Positions 17,431 through 26,014 of a DNA stretch of 64,000 nucleotides are shown piece after piece. Below the pieces are notes generated by a model. It did not search any database. It had not been told where the DNA came from and saw nothing but the letters and a program-made list of their open reading frames with translations. How positions within the stretch are numbered: position 1 is the stretch's first letter; each line of letters starts with the position of its first letter. The stretch covers positions 1 to 64,000 of the forward strand of contig DAITMV010000001.1 in assembly GCA_036834985.1 (NCBI GenBank), read 5' to 3'. A program made the translations under genes and the position numbers. The DNA is from DAITMV01 sp036834985 (GTDB taxonomy: Bacteria; Pseudomonadota; Gammaproteobacteria; Burkholderiales; Burkholderiaceae_B).

Positions 17431-17457
17431 CCTTAAGGAGAGACACAACAAAACAAC

Positions 17458-18186
17458 TTAATGACCACCCGCGCCGCCCAGATAGGCTGCTTTAACAGCA
17501 GGGTCATTTTTCAGGCGATCGGCCGGCCCATGGACAGAGATGCGCCCGTTTTCCAGCACGTACCCATAGTCCGCGACGTTCAGCGCGGCGGCTGCAAACT
17601 GCTCGACAAGCAACATCGTTACCCCCTCGCTTTTTAAGCGGGAGATGATCTTGAACACCTCTTCGACCAGGATTGGTGCCAGACCCATGGAGGGTTCGTC
17701 CAGCAGCACCACATCCGGGTTCAGCATCACGGCGCGTGCCATCGCAAGCATCTGCTGCTCACCACCTGACAGGGTACCGGCCTGTTGGTTGCGGCGTTCT
17801 TTCAAACGCGGAAACAGCTCCATGGCCCGTTCCAGGTCGCGCTTGATATCACCCTTGGGGCGGCTGCCGGTAAAGCGCGGGAAGGCGCCCAGGATCAGGT
17901 TGTCGGTCACGCTCATGGTGGCAAAGACGCGACGACCTTCGGGCGAATGGGCCAGGCCCATTTTGGCGATGTTGTAGGACGGCAGGGATTCGATACGCTT
18001 GCCGCCCAGGCTGATCTCGCCCTGGGTGGGTTTGATCATCCCGGAGATGGCACGCATGGTGGTGGTTTTACCGGCACCGTTTGAACCAATCAGGGTAATG
18101 ACCTTGCCTTTGGGCACTTCAATGGAAATATTATGAAGTACCTTGACCTGCCCGTAGCCTGCTTCAAGATTGCGAATAGATAACAT
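17458..18186 (-). CDS. livF: Branched-chain amino acid type ABC transporter, ATP-binding protein
   Basis: This 242-residue ATPase of the LivF type has Walker A GSNGAGKTTT, signature LSGGEQQMLA and Walker B VVLLDEPSMGLAP, followed by the switch His region. It energises uptake together with the LivG half of the fused protein encoded next to it. It is the last gene of the leftward operon livK-livH-livMG-livF, 23 bp after livMG. Members of this HAAT family also carry urea, amides or aromatic acids, so leucine-type substrates are not assured. Confidence 0.92.
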   Translation of the reverse strand: MLSIRNLEAGYGQVKVLHNISIEVPKGKVITLIGSNGAGKTTTMRAISGMIKPTQGEISLGGKRIESLPSYNIAKMGLAHSPEGRRVFATMSVTDNLILGAFPRFTGSRPKGDIKRDLERAMELFPRLKERRNQQAGTLSGGEQQMLAMARAVMLNPDVVLLDEPSMGLAPILVEEVFKIISRLKSEGVTMLLVEQFAAAALNVADYGYVLENGRISVHGPADRLKNDPAVKAAYLGGAGGH

Positions 18187-18209
18187 GATGTGATTCCTTT
18201 TGCGGCGCT

Positions 18210-20132
18210 TTAAGCGGCTTCACCACCGAGATAGGCTTCAATCACCTTCTCGTCGGCCTGCACTTCTGCAGGTAAGCCTTCTGCAATTTTCTGACCGAAG
18301 TCCAGCACGGTGACCTTGTCGCAAATCGACATCACAACGTCCATGTGGTGTTCGATCAGGATCACGGTGATGCCGTGGGTCCGTACCTTGCGGATAATGG
18401 CGATCAACTCCTTGATGTCCGGGGCGGTCAGGCCAGCGGCTGGCTCATCGAGCAGCAGCAAGCGAGGGTCCAGTGCCAGTGCGCGGGCAATTTCCAGCAG
18501 ACGCTGTTTACCGTACGGCAGGTTGCGGGCTTCTTCCATCGCCAGCGACGACAAGCCTACAAACTCCAGCAGGTTCATGGCGCGGGCGCGGGCTTCCTGC
18601 TCTTCGTTTTTGTTGCGAGGTGTCTTGAGGGCCACATCCACAAAGTGACTGTTAAAGGTGTGATGCAGACCCACCAGCACGTTTTCCAGGGCAGTCATTT
18701 CACCGAAGAGCTGAACGTTTTGGAATGTACGGGCAATACCCTTTAGCGCGATGTCTGAGGAGGTGCGGCCTGCGATGGCATCGTCCACAAACTGAATCGA
18801 ACCTGCGGTTGGAATGTAAATACCGGTCAGCACGTTCATCATGGTCGATTTACCGGAGCCGTTGGGACCGATCAGACCGTGAATGGTGCCCCGCTTGACA
18901 ACCAAATCCACCTGGTTGAGGGCTTTTAGACCGCCAAACTGCATGAGGATTTGTTTGGCCTGCAGAATGTTTTCAGGTCCGCCTTGAGTGGCTGCAGACA
19001 CTGCGTCACGGCCATCTACGGGGGGGGCAGGTTCCATCACACGGCCACCGCGCAGCAAGTCTCGGGCTTTACGGACAAAGCCAACAATACCGTCTTGCAG
19101 GTAGTACACCACAAACAGGATCATCAGACCGAAAATGCTCAGGCGCCAGTCAGTGATGTTTTGCAACCAGTAAGAAAATACCACCAAGCCGACGGTACCT
19201 ATCACAGGGATGGCCAGCTCTTTGGGCTCAGCGATTTTGCGGCTAATGGCTACCACGGCACCTACGGCAACGATCACAGCCAATACCACGGCAACTACAC
19301 GGAAGATTTCAATATCATCCAGCAGCTTGGGCAACATCACGATGATGATCGAGCCCAAAATGGCGCCCATGCGGGTTTTACGGCCACCCATGATAATCGC
19401 CAGCAAGAACAGAATGGTCAGTTCGAAGTTATAGGTGTTCGGAGAAATGTACTGCTCCGAGTAGGAGTACAAAGACCCGGCCAAACCGGCCAAGCCGGCA
19501 CTGATCACAAACGCGTAGACCTTGTACTTGTATACCGACACGCCCATACAGTCAGAGGCCACGGGGCTGTCCCGCAACGCTTCAAACGCACGGCCCAGAT
19601 GGGATTTAAGGATGCGGTGTACAAAAATCAGGCTCAGCGCCAAAAAGCCGGTCACGATCCAGAAAAATTCCTTTTCGCCGATCGGGCCGCTGCCCAGATC
19701 GGGTTTGGGGATTTTCAAACCCATGGGGCCTTCGGTCAGGAAGGTCATTTCGTTGATCAGGATCTGGATGATGGTCCCGAATGCCAATGTCACCATCGCC
19801 AGATACGGTCCGGTGACCCGCAAGGCGGGCAAGGCCAGGATGGCGCCAAAGACGGCTGTGACTGCAATTGCGGCAGGCACACACACCCATACCGGTGCAC
19901 CCATGTGGAAAAACAGCACACCTGCTGTGTAGGAGCCCACACCGAACAAGCCGGCATGGCCCAACGAAACCTGGCCGGTGTAGCCCACCACAATATCTAA
20001 GCCAAACAGCAAGATGGCGTAGATCATGATGGTTTCAACGAGGTGAATGTAGTACGGGTTGTGAATGGCCAGCGGGAACGCTGCCAGTGCGGCAAAGCCC
20101 AGTACGGCCGGAATAATTTGAGTGGCCTTCAT
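18210..20132 (-). CDS. Fused ABC transporter permease (LivM) and ATP-binding protein (LivG)
   Basis: This 640-residue fusion has an N-terminal LivM permease of about residues 1-345 (NPYYIHLVETIMIYAILLFGLDIVVGYTGQ, GHAGLFGVGSY, GRAFEALRDSPVASDCMGV) joined to a LivG ATPase from about residue 385 (Walker A IGPNGSGKSTMMN, Walker B LLLLDEPAAGLTAPD). The linker is short, with one more hydrophobic stretch before it. The reading frame is continuous and both halves are complete, so this is a real fusion. Similar fusions occur in Burkholderiales. The fused layout fixes permease and ATPase at a one-to-one ratio. Confidence 0.92.
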   Translation of the reverse strand: MKATQIIPAVLGFAALAAFPLAIHNPYYIHLVETIMIYAILLFGLDIVVGYTGQVSLGHAGLFGVGSYTAGVLFFHMGAPVWVCVPAAIAVTAVFGAILALPALRVTGPYLAMVTLAFGTIIQILINEMTFLTEGPMGLKIPKPDLGSGPIGEKEFFWIVTGFLALSLIFVHRILKSHLGRAFEALRDSPVASDCMGVSVYKYKVYAFVISAGLAGLAGSLYSYSEQYISPNTYNFELTILFLLAIIMGGRKTRMGAILGSIIIVMLPKLLDDIEIFRVVAVVLAVIVAVGAVVAISRKIAEPKELAIPVIGTVGLVVFSYWLQNITDWRLSIFGLMILFVVYYLQDGIVGFVRKARDLLRGGRVMEPAPPVDGRDAVSAATQGGPENILQAKQILMQFGGLKALNQVDLVVKRGTIHGLIGPNGSGKSTMMNVLTGIYIPTAGSIQFVDDAIAGRTSSDIALKGIARTFQNVQLFGEMTALENVLVGLHHTFNSHFVDVALKTPRNKNEEQEARARAMNLLEFVGLSSLAMEEARNLPYGKQRLLEIARALALDPRLLLLDEPAAGLTAPDIKELIAIIRKVRTHGITVILIEHHMDVVMSICDKVTVLDFGQKIAEGLPAEVQADEKVIEAYLGGEAA

Positions 20133-20134
20133 GC

Positions 20135-21013
20135 TTACACCTTCTTGATGGCTAATTTACCGAACAGGCCGGCAGGTTTAATGGCCAGAACCAACAGCAG
20201 CAGCACCAGTCCTGGAACGTCTTTGTAGCCTGTGGAGATGTAAAACCCCGTGGTGGTTTCTGCGACACCCAAAATAATGCCACCCACCACAATACCCAGA
20301 CCGCTGGTCAGGCCGCCGATAATGGCAACCGCAAAGGCCTTCAAGCCCAGCACTGCACCCATCGTGGCGCCGGTCAGTGTCAACGGCGCGATCAGAACAC
20401 CGGCCAGCGCAGCCGTCAGTGATGACAGGGCATACGAGAAGGTGATCACCAAGCCGGTGTTGATACCCATCAAGGCCGCAGCGTCGCGGTCATTGGAGGT
20501 TGCAACCACCGCTTTACCGTAAATGGTTTTGCGGTTGAAAAATTCAACCGCCAGCATCATCGCCAGCGCACCGACGACCACCAGTACTTCCATCGGCAAA
20601 ATGTTGCCGCCCAGAAGCTTCATGGGTGATTCGGGCAGGGGTGACGGGAATTTCAGATCGTCACGGCCCCATACGTTTTCGGCGACGTTCTTGAAAATAA
20701 TGCCCAACGCAATGGTGGACATGATCCAGCCAAATTCAGATTTGATCTTGATCGCTGGCCGAACGCCAATACGCTCAACCAAGCTGCCCTGGAACAAACC
20801 AAAGACGCAGACAATCGGGAGCATGAGCCAGTAATTGAGGCCAAAACGATCCACCATTGACAGGCCGACCAATGCGCCAAGCATCAGTGCTTCGCCCTGT
20901 CCGAAGTTTAGGGTGCCGGATGTTGCAAACGTTAACTGATAACCAAATGCAATGACTGCATAGATCATCCCGAGTGCAATACCGCTGTAGACAAGCTGTA
21001 GGAGAATTTCCAT
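20135..21013 (-). CDS. livH: Branched-chain amino acid type ABC transporter permease
   Basis: This 292-residue inner-membrane permease has about eight hydrophobic segments. It starts EILLQLVYSGIALGMIYAVI and carries LNFGQGEALMLGA, which fits the LivH gene family, and the cytoplasmic loop NDRDAAALMGINTG that contacts the ATPase. It works with the LivM half of the neighbouring fusion. The ATG at 21013 is chosen because it gives the standard LivH N-terminus. An in-frame TTG six codons earlier exists, but neither has a clear ribosome site. Confidence 0.92.
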   Translation of the reverse strand: MEILLQLVYSGIALGMIYAVIAFGYQLTFATSGTLNFGQGEALMLGALVGLSMVDRFGLNYWLMLPIVCVFGLFQGSLVERIGVRPAIKIKSEFGWIMSTIALGIIFKNVAENVWGRDDLKFPSPLPESPMKLLGGNILPMEVLVVVGALAMMLAVEFFNRKTIYGKAVVATSNDRDAAALMGINTGLVITFSYALSSLTAALAGVLIAPLTLTGATMGAVLGLKAFAVAIIGGLTSGLGIVVGGIILGVAETTTGFYISTGYKDVPGLVLLLLVLAIKPAGLFGKLAIKKV

Positions 21014-21088
21014 GATGGGGAGTACCAACAAAAATGGGACGAAAAAAATGGGCAGAGTCTTGTGGACCCGCCCATTCTTGATGACAAA

Positions 21089-22330
21089 TTACTTCTTGCC
21101 TTGTTTCAGCTGGTTTTTGACCGCTGAGGCATCTTTCACACGAACTTCAGACGCTTTTTTCTGATCGTCCGTGTAGGCATAGACCACTTTACCGCCCTTG
21201 ACTTCACCCATGACCGGAATATTGGCCGTGATGGCTTCGTGGTCATCCTTGGTAAATGGGTGGTTGTAGGTGGTCACAACGCCTTCTACGGGAGTCTTCA
21301 GATCTTCCAGTGCCGCTTTGATTTTTGGACCATCGGTGCACTTGCACTGTTCCATCGCTGCCTTGAGCAGATAGATCGAGTCGTAACCCTGAGCCGCCGA
21401 TACAGGAGAGTCGATACGGTTGTTCTTGGGTTTGAAGTTCTTCAGGTAGCTGATGATGAACGCTTGACGCTTGGGTGTGGTCGGTTCCTGAATGAAGGTC
21501 TGTGGCATGCGTGCACCTTCACCGCCAGGGCCGGCGTTGTCGATGTAGTTGGCCATCGACAGCGTCCAGCTGCCGATCATCGGGACTTTCCAGCCCAGCT
21601 TGGTCATGCCGTTGGCGATCTGTGCCAGCTCAGGTCCGATGGCGTAGGTCAGGATCGCTTCTGCACCGGCTTCTTTGGCCTTGAGCAGCTGCGCGGTCAT
21701 GTCCACATCCTTGATGTTGAATTTCTCTGTAGCGACGGGCTTGATGCCTTTTTGCTCCAGGGCTTTTTCCAGGTCGGCACGACCGAGCTGACCGTAGTTG
21801 GTTGAGTCCGCCAGAATGGCTACTTTCTTGAATCCGCGACGGACCACGGCCTCCTCAACAATCATTGGGGCCTGGATGCTGTCGTGTGCTGCGTTTCGGA
21901 AAATATAGTTTTCGGGTTGGTCAGTAAACTGCTTGGTAACGATTGAACCGGTTGCCACGTTATTCATGACCGGAATTTTGGCTTCCTGGTAAAAACGCTG
22001 GGCAGCCAGTGATACACCGGTGTTGATAAAACCGACGGTGGCCGTTACTTTTTCCTTATTGATCAATTCCTGGGCGATCTGAACGCCGCGTTCGTTTTTG
22101 GCTTCGTCGTCGCGCTCAACCAGCTGGATCTGACGACCCATGATGCCGCCGGCCTTGTTGATTTCTTCGGTCGCAAGACGCACACCGTCGCGCATGCTCA
22201 CACCCATCGACGATGAACCGCCTGTGTAAGGACCGGACACGCCGATCTTGATGGGATCCGCCGCGTAAGAACCTGTTGCCATCACACCCAAAGCGACCGC
22301 TGCAAATAATGTTTTCATTTTGAATTGCAT
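21089..22330 (-). CDS. livK: Periplasmic binding protein of the branched-chain amino acid (HAAT) family
   Basis: This 413-residue protein has a Sec signal (MQFKMKTLFAAVALGVMATG, cleaved near SYA-ADP) and a type-I periplasmic binding fold: IKIGVSGPYTGGSSSMGVSM, later GGIMGRQIQLVERDDEAK and KVAILADSTNYGQ. It delivers substrate to LivH/LivMG. GGAGAGAAG just before ATG 22330 settles the start; a longer upstream frame has no export signal. It is divergent from the permease-kinase gene. The family also includes receptors for urea, amides and aromatic acids, so the ligand is open. Confidence 0.9.
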   Translation of the reverse strand: MQFKMKTLFAAVALGVMATGSYAADPIKIGVSGPYTGGSSSMGVSMRDGVRLATEEINKAGGIMGRQIQLVERDDEAKNERGVQIAQELINKEKVTATVGFINTGVSLAAQRFYQEAKIPVMNNVATGSIVTKQFTDQPENYIFRNAAHDSIQAPMIVEEAVVRRGFKKVAILADSTNYGQLGRADLEKALEQKGIKPVATEKFNIKDVDMTAQLLKAKEAGAEAILTYAIGPELAQIANGMTKLGWKVPMIGSWTLSMANYIDNAGPGGEGARMPQTFIQEPTTPKRQAFIISYLKNFKPKNNRIDSPVSAAQGYDSIYLLKAAMEQCKCTDGPKIKAALEDLKTPVEGVVTTYNHPFTKDDHEAITANIPVMGEVKGGKVVYAYTDDQKKASEVRVKDASAVKNQLKQGKK

Positions 22331-22443
22331 TCTTCTCTCCTTACTTCTTTTGATCTGAATTTCGGTAAATACGGCGTGTTCCATCAGTAGAGACACACAG
22401 TTGGCACGACAGTAATTCAGTGGATCAAGAGTTTCATCGGGGA

Positions 22444-22463
22444 ATACCCTCAAGCTAGGGAAT
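22444..22463. promoter_or_regulatory. Imperfect dyad in the livK/kinase intergenic region
   Basis: ATACCCT-CAAGCT-AGGGAAT is a 7-bp inverted repeat with one mismatch and a 6-base spacer. It is 114 bp before livK and 81 bp before the kinase gene, so it could control either. A similar string, CCCTAAGCTA, occurs just before urtA at 27003-27012. Which protein binds is unknown; the LuxR-type regulator encoded nearby is the first candidate. Confidence 0.4.
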
Positions 22464-22492
22464 ATCCTGATGGGTTCGGGGGCTTGTGGCCG

Positions 22493-22508
22493 TGGCATGA
22501 CGATTGCT
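22493..22508 (+). promoter_or_regulatory. Sigma-54 (RpoN) type promoter for the permease-kinase gene
   Basis: TGGCATGACGATTGCT matches the -24/-12 consensus TGGCACG-N4-TTGCW at all but one position, with the invariant GG and GC exactly ten bases apart. It points at the kinase gene and would start transcription near 22519, about 25 bp before the ATG. This suggests nitrogen control through NtrC and RpoN. A full NtrC site was not identified. Confidence 0.55.
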
Positions 22509-22543
22509 TGCTCAATGAGCACCATCCATCACCTTAACCATTC

Positions 22544-25500
22544 ATGCCTTACCCCCACCCTGCCATCGACCGGGGGGCGTGCCTGCCTACCACCCCACAG
22601 ACACCCGACGGCGCTGCCACGCAGCGGGTGGTCAAGATCAGGCGCGACTACAACACCTGGGCTGCCAATGAGTCGCTGGAAGATTACGCGCTCCGGTTTA
22701 CGCCACGCAGCTTTCGCAAATGGTCGGAAATTCAGGTGGCCAATACCGCGTTTGGTGCTGCCTCATTTCTGGTGCTGGAGGCCGTGGGTGCGACCATGCT
22801 GGTCAACTATGGGTTCATCAATACCTTTTGGGCGATTCTGGCAACGGGTTTGATTATTGTGCTGACGGGCATTCCGATCAGTTACTACGCAGCCACGTAT
22901 GGCGTAGATATGGACTTGCTGACGCGGGGAGCGGGGTTTGGGTATATCGGTTCGACCATTACCTCACTGATCTACGCATCATTTACGTTTATCCTCTTTG
23001 CGCTCGAGGCGGCCATCATGGCCTATGCGCTGGAGTTGTATTTCGGCCTGTCGCCTCCGGTGGGTTATCTGGTGTGTGCCTTGGTGGTCATTCCTCTGGT
23101 GACCCACGGTGTGACCTTGATCAGTCGCTTGCAGATCTGGTCCCAGCCCTTGTGGCTGGTTCTTTTGGCCCTCCCCTATGTGTTTGTGTTTGCCAAACAC
23201 CCGACGGTGCTGCAAGACATCCAAACTTATGCTGGTGCCCAACAGAGTGCATCTTGGGCGATGCCCGCTTTTGGTGCGGCATTAACCATCGGTGTTGCCC
23301 TGATTACGCAAATGGGCGAGCAGGTCGATTACCTGCGCTTTATGCCCCCTCGCACCCAAGACAATACCGGTCGTTGGTTTGGCGGTATGTTGATGGGGGG
23401 CGTAGGCTGGATTTTTATGGGTGTGTTCAAGATGATAGGTGGCGCCCTGCTCGCGTATCTGGCTTTGCAGGCACTGGTGCCCCAAGCCAAGGCCGTGGAT
23501 CCAAACCAAATGTATTTTCTGGGATTTATGCAGGTGTTTGAGTCACCCCGTGTGGCGCTGGCAGTTACCGCCTTGTTTGTGATCATCTCCCAGTTAAAAA
23601 TTAACGTCACCAATGCGTATGCAGGGTCATTGGCATGGTCCAACTTTTTTGCACGCCTGACGCACAGCCATCCGGGGCGGGTGGTCTGGGTGGTGTTCAA
23701 CACACTGATTGCGCTGGTGTTGATGGAGCTGGACATGTTCCAGGCACTTGGACAGGTGCTGGGCCTGTATTCCAATGTGGCGGTGGCCTGGATTGTGACG
23801 GTGGTTGCTGACCTGATGATCAACAAGCCCTTGGGGCTCAGCCCCCGGGGGATTGAGTTTAAGCGGGCCTATTTATATGACATCAACCCGGTGGGGGTGG
23901 GGTCGATGTTGATCGCATCGACGGTATCTGTGCTCGCGTTTCTGGGCGTGTTCGGAGGCATGGCGCAATCGCTGTCGGCGTTTATCGCGATGGGCTGTGC
24001 GCTGGTGTGCTCGCCCCTGATTGCCTGGTTGACGCACGGCAAATACTACCTGGCGCGGGAGCCGGCCGATGACACGGGTCAACCTGTGCGTTTGAAAGCC
24101 CGCCACGATATTTGCTGCATCTGCGAGAAAGCCTATGAAGGCGAAGACATGGCGTATTGCCCGGCTTATCAGGCGAGTATTTGCTCCTTGTGTTGTTCGC
24201 TCGATGCCCGGTGCGATGATTTGTGCAAGCCCCACGGTCGCATTGCAGCCCAGTGGACCGCCATACTCAAGTCGGTGGTACCGCAAAGCTGGTGGCGGTT
24301 GATGGAGTCGGGCCTGGGCCGTTACTTATTGCTGATGGGTTTGCTCTTGCCAGTGGTGGCCATGGTGCTGGGATTGATTTTTTACCATCAACGTTTGTCG
24401 GCTGGTCCCCAGCCTCCCGGGTTTGAACATCATTTGGAACAGATTTTTATCCGTTCCTTTGCGTCGCTGTCGCTGGTGTGCGGTGTGGTGGTATGGGTGC
24501 TGGTCTTGACACACAAAAGCCGTACGGTGGCTCAGGAGGAGTCCAATCGCCAAACCTTTTTGCTCATGCAGGAAATTGACTCACACCGCAAAACCGATGA
24601 GCAATTACAAAAGGCCAAACAAGGCGCCGAGTTGGCCAATCAGGCCAAGAGCCGTTATGTGACAGCCATCAGTCACGAGCTCAGAACCCCGTTAAACAGC
24701 ATCCTGGGCTATGCACAAATTCTGAATGATGATTTGTCGATTCCGGAACATCGTCGGCAGGCCGTTAGCGTAATCAAACGTAGCGGTGAACATTTATTGT
24801 CATTGATTGAAGGCACACTGGATATTGCCCGCATCGAAGGGGGGCGGCTCACCCTGGAGACTGCCCCGTTGGACTTCCCGGCTTTGCTCACGGAGCTGAC
24901 GCAACTGTTTGAAGTCCAGGCGCAACGTAAAGGCATCGAGTTTGCGTTTGTCGTAGACGGCAAGTTGCCCGCGTGTGTACGCACTGACGAAAAACGCTTG
25001 CGGCAAATCCTGATCAATGTGATTGGCAACGCGGTTAAATTCACACGGATGGGACGGGTCGCGTTGCGGCTTAAATATGGACGAGAGATGGCGGTGTTTG
25101 AGATTGAGGACACTGGGCCGGGCATTGCGGCCGATGAGTTGAACCGCATTTTTGAACCTTTTGTGGTAGGAGTGCACAGCGTCGGATCCGCTGGCGGCAG
25201 TGGACTGGGTCTGACGATCAGCAAAATGCTTGTGGATTTGATGGGTGGAGAAATGACCGTGCACAGCCAGGTGGGTGTGGGGACTACTTTTCGTATTCGT
25301 CTCTTTTTACCGCAAGTGCATCAGGGCAGCGAGCAAGGGTTGACCGAACGTCATCGGCGGCAAGGCTACCTCGGACCACGGCGGCAAGTGCTGGTGGTCG
25401 ATAATGAAAAAGTAGACCGGGAGCTGATGATTAATGTGCTGTTGCCCATGGGATTTGAGGTATACACCGCCGCCAGTGGGATGCAATGCATCGAGATGCT

Positions 25501-26014
25501 GACCTACCTCAAACCCGATGTGATTTTGATGGACCTAGCGATGCCCGGCATGGACGGCTGGCAAACCATAGACCACATCCGCAAGCACACCGATTGCAAG
25601 GCACACGTAGCCGTCGTGTCTGCCAACGCGTTTGATAAGCACATTGATAACCCAGTCGGCTTGGAGCCCAAACATTTTATTCTCAAGCCGGTGCGCATCA
25701 ACCGATTGCTCGACTGGTTGGGCGAATCCCTGGGGCTGGAATGGACCTACGAACAACCGCGCCCAACTGATCAGGCGATCAAGCCGTTGATAAGCCTACA
25801 CGATGACCGGGCTGAGTTACCAGAGCGTCCAGCGATCAAACCCCTTGAGCAAATGATTGCCATGGGTTATCTCAAAGGCATTTTGCGAGAACTGGATACG
25901 CTAGAGAAAGACCAGCGGGCGTCGGAATCCTTTTTGACGACCATGCGCCATCTGGCGCGAACTTTTCAGTTTGAAACCATGCAAAACGTATTAAAGCGAG
26001 TCCATGATGCGTGA
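22544..26014 (+). CDS. NCS1-type permease fused to hybrid histidine kinase and receiver
   Basis: The 1156-residue protein joins several parts. Residues 55-500 form a 12-helix cytosine/purine (NCS1) permease-like domain (ANTAFGAASFLVLEAVG, GIPISYYAATYGVDMDLLTR). Residues 524-564 are a Cys-rich motif with nine cysteines and a His in RING-like spacing. Two more membrane helices lie at about 595-655. A kinase core follows with the His at 711 (ISHELRTPLNSILGY), N box NVIGNAVKF and G boxes DTGPGI and GSGLGLT. A receiver has Asp 997 and Lys 1048. A short C-terminal extension shows no His phosphotransfer motif. It probably senses a nitrogen compound through the permease part and signals to the regulator encoded next, whose start overlaps its end. 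Confidence 0.88.
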   Translation: MPYPHPAIDRGACLPTTPQTPDGAATQRVVKIRRDYNTWAANESLEDYALRFTPRSFRKWSEIQVANTAFGAASFLVLEAVGATMLVNYGFINTFWAILATGLIIVLTGIPISYYAATYGVDMDLLTRGAGFGYIGSTITSLIYASFTFILFALEAAIMAYALELYFGLSPPVGYLVCALVVIPLVTHGVTLISRLQIWSQPLWLVLLALPYVFVFAKHPTVLQDIQTYAGAQQSASWAMPAFGAALTIGVALITQMGEQVDYLRFMPPRTQDNTGRWFGGMLMGGVGWIFMGVFKMIGGALLAYLALQALVPQAKAVDPNQMYFLGFMQVFESPRVALAVTALFVIISQLKINVTNAYAGSLAWSNFFARLTHSHPGRVVWVVFNTLIALVLMELDMFQALGQVLGLYSNVAVAWIVTVVADLMINKPLGLSPRGIEFKRAYLYDINPVGVGSMLIASTVSVLAFLGVFGGMAQSLSAFIAMGCALVCSPLIAWLTHGKYYLAREPADDTGQPVRLKARHDICCICEKAYEGEDMAYCPAYQASICSLCCSLDARCDDLCKPHGRIAAQWTAILKSVVPQSWWRLMESGLGRYLLLMGLLLPVVAMVLGLIFYHQRLSAGPQPPGFEHHLEQIFIRSFASLSLVCGVVVWVLVLTHKSRTVAQEESNRQTFLLMQEIDSHRKTDEQLQKAKQGAELANQAKSRYVTAISHELRTPLNSILGYAQILNDDLSIPEHRRQAVSVIKRSGEHLLSLIEGTLDIARIEGGRLTLETAPLDFPALLTELTQLFEVQAQRKGIEFAFVVDGKLPACVRTDEKRLRQILINVIGNAVKFTRMGRVALRLKYGREMAVFEIEDTGPGIAADELNRIFEPFVVGVHSVGSAGGSGLGLTISKMLVDLMGGEMTVHSQVGVGTTFRIRLFLPQVHQGSEQGLTERHRRQGYLGPRRQVLVVDNEKVDRELMINVLLPMGFEVYTAASGMQCIEMLTYLKPDVILMDLAMPGMDGWQTIDHIRKHTDCKAHVAVVSANAFDKHIDNPVGLEPKHFILKPVRINRLLDWLGESLGLEWTYEQPRPTDQAIKPLISLHDDRAELPERPAIKPLEQMIAMGYLKGILRELDTLEKDQRASESFLTTMRHLARTFQFETMQNVLKRVHDA

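Noticed and set aside
18951..20000. 349-residue open frame on the plus strand
   Set aside because: It lies entirely opposite the LivM-LivG fusion, is rich in His and Gln, and has no family pattern. It mirrors the codon bias of the real gene.
21089..22525. Longer livK starting 65 codons upstream
   Set aside because: The extension has no export signal, while a good ribosome site and a signal peptide start at 22330.
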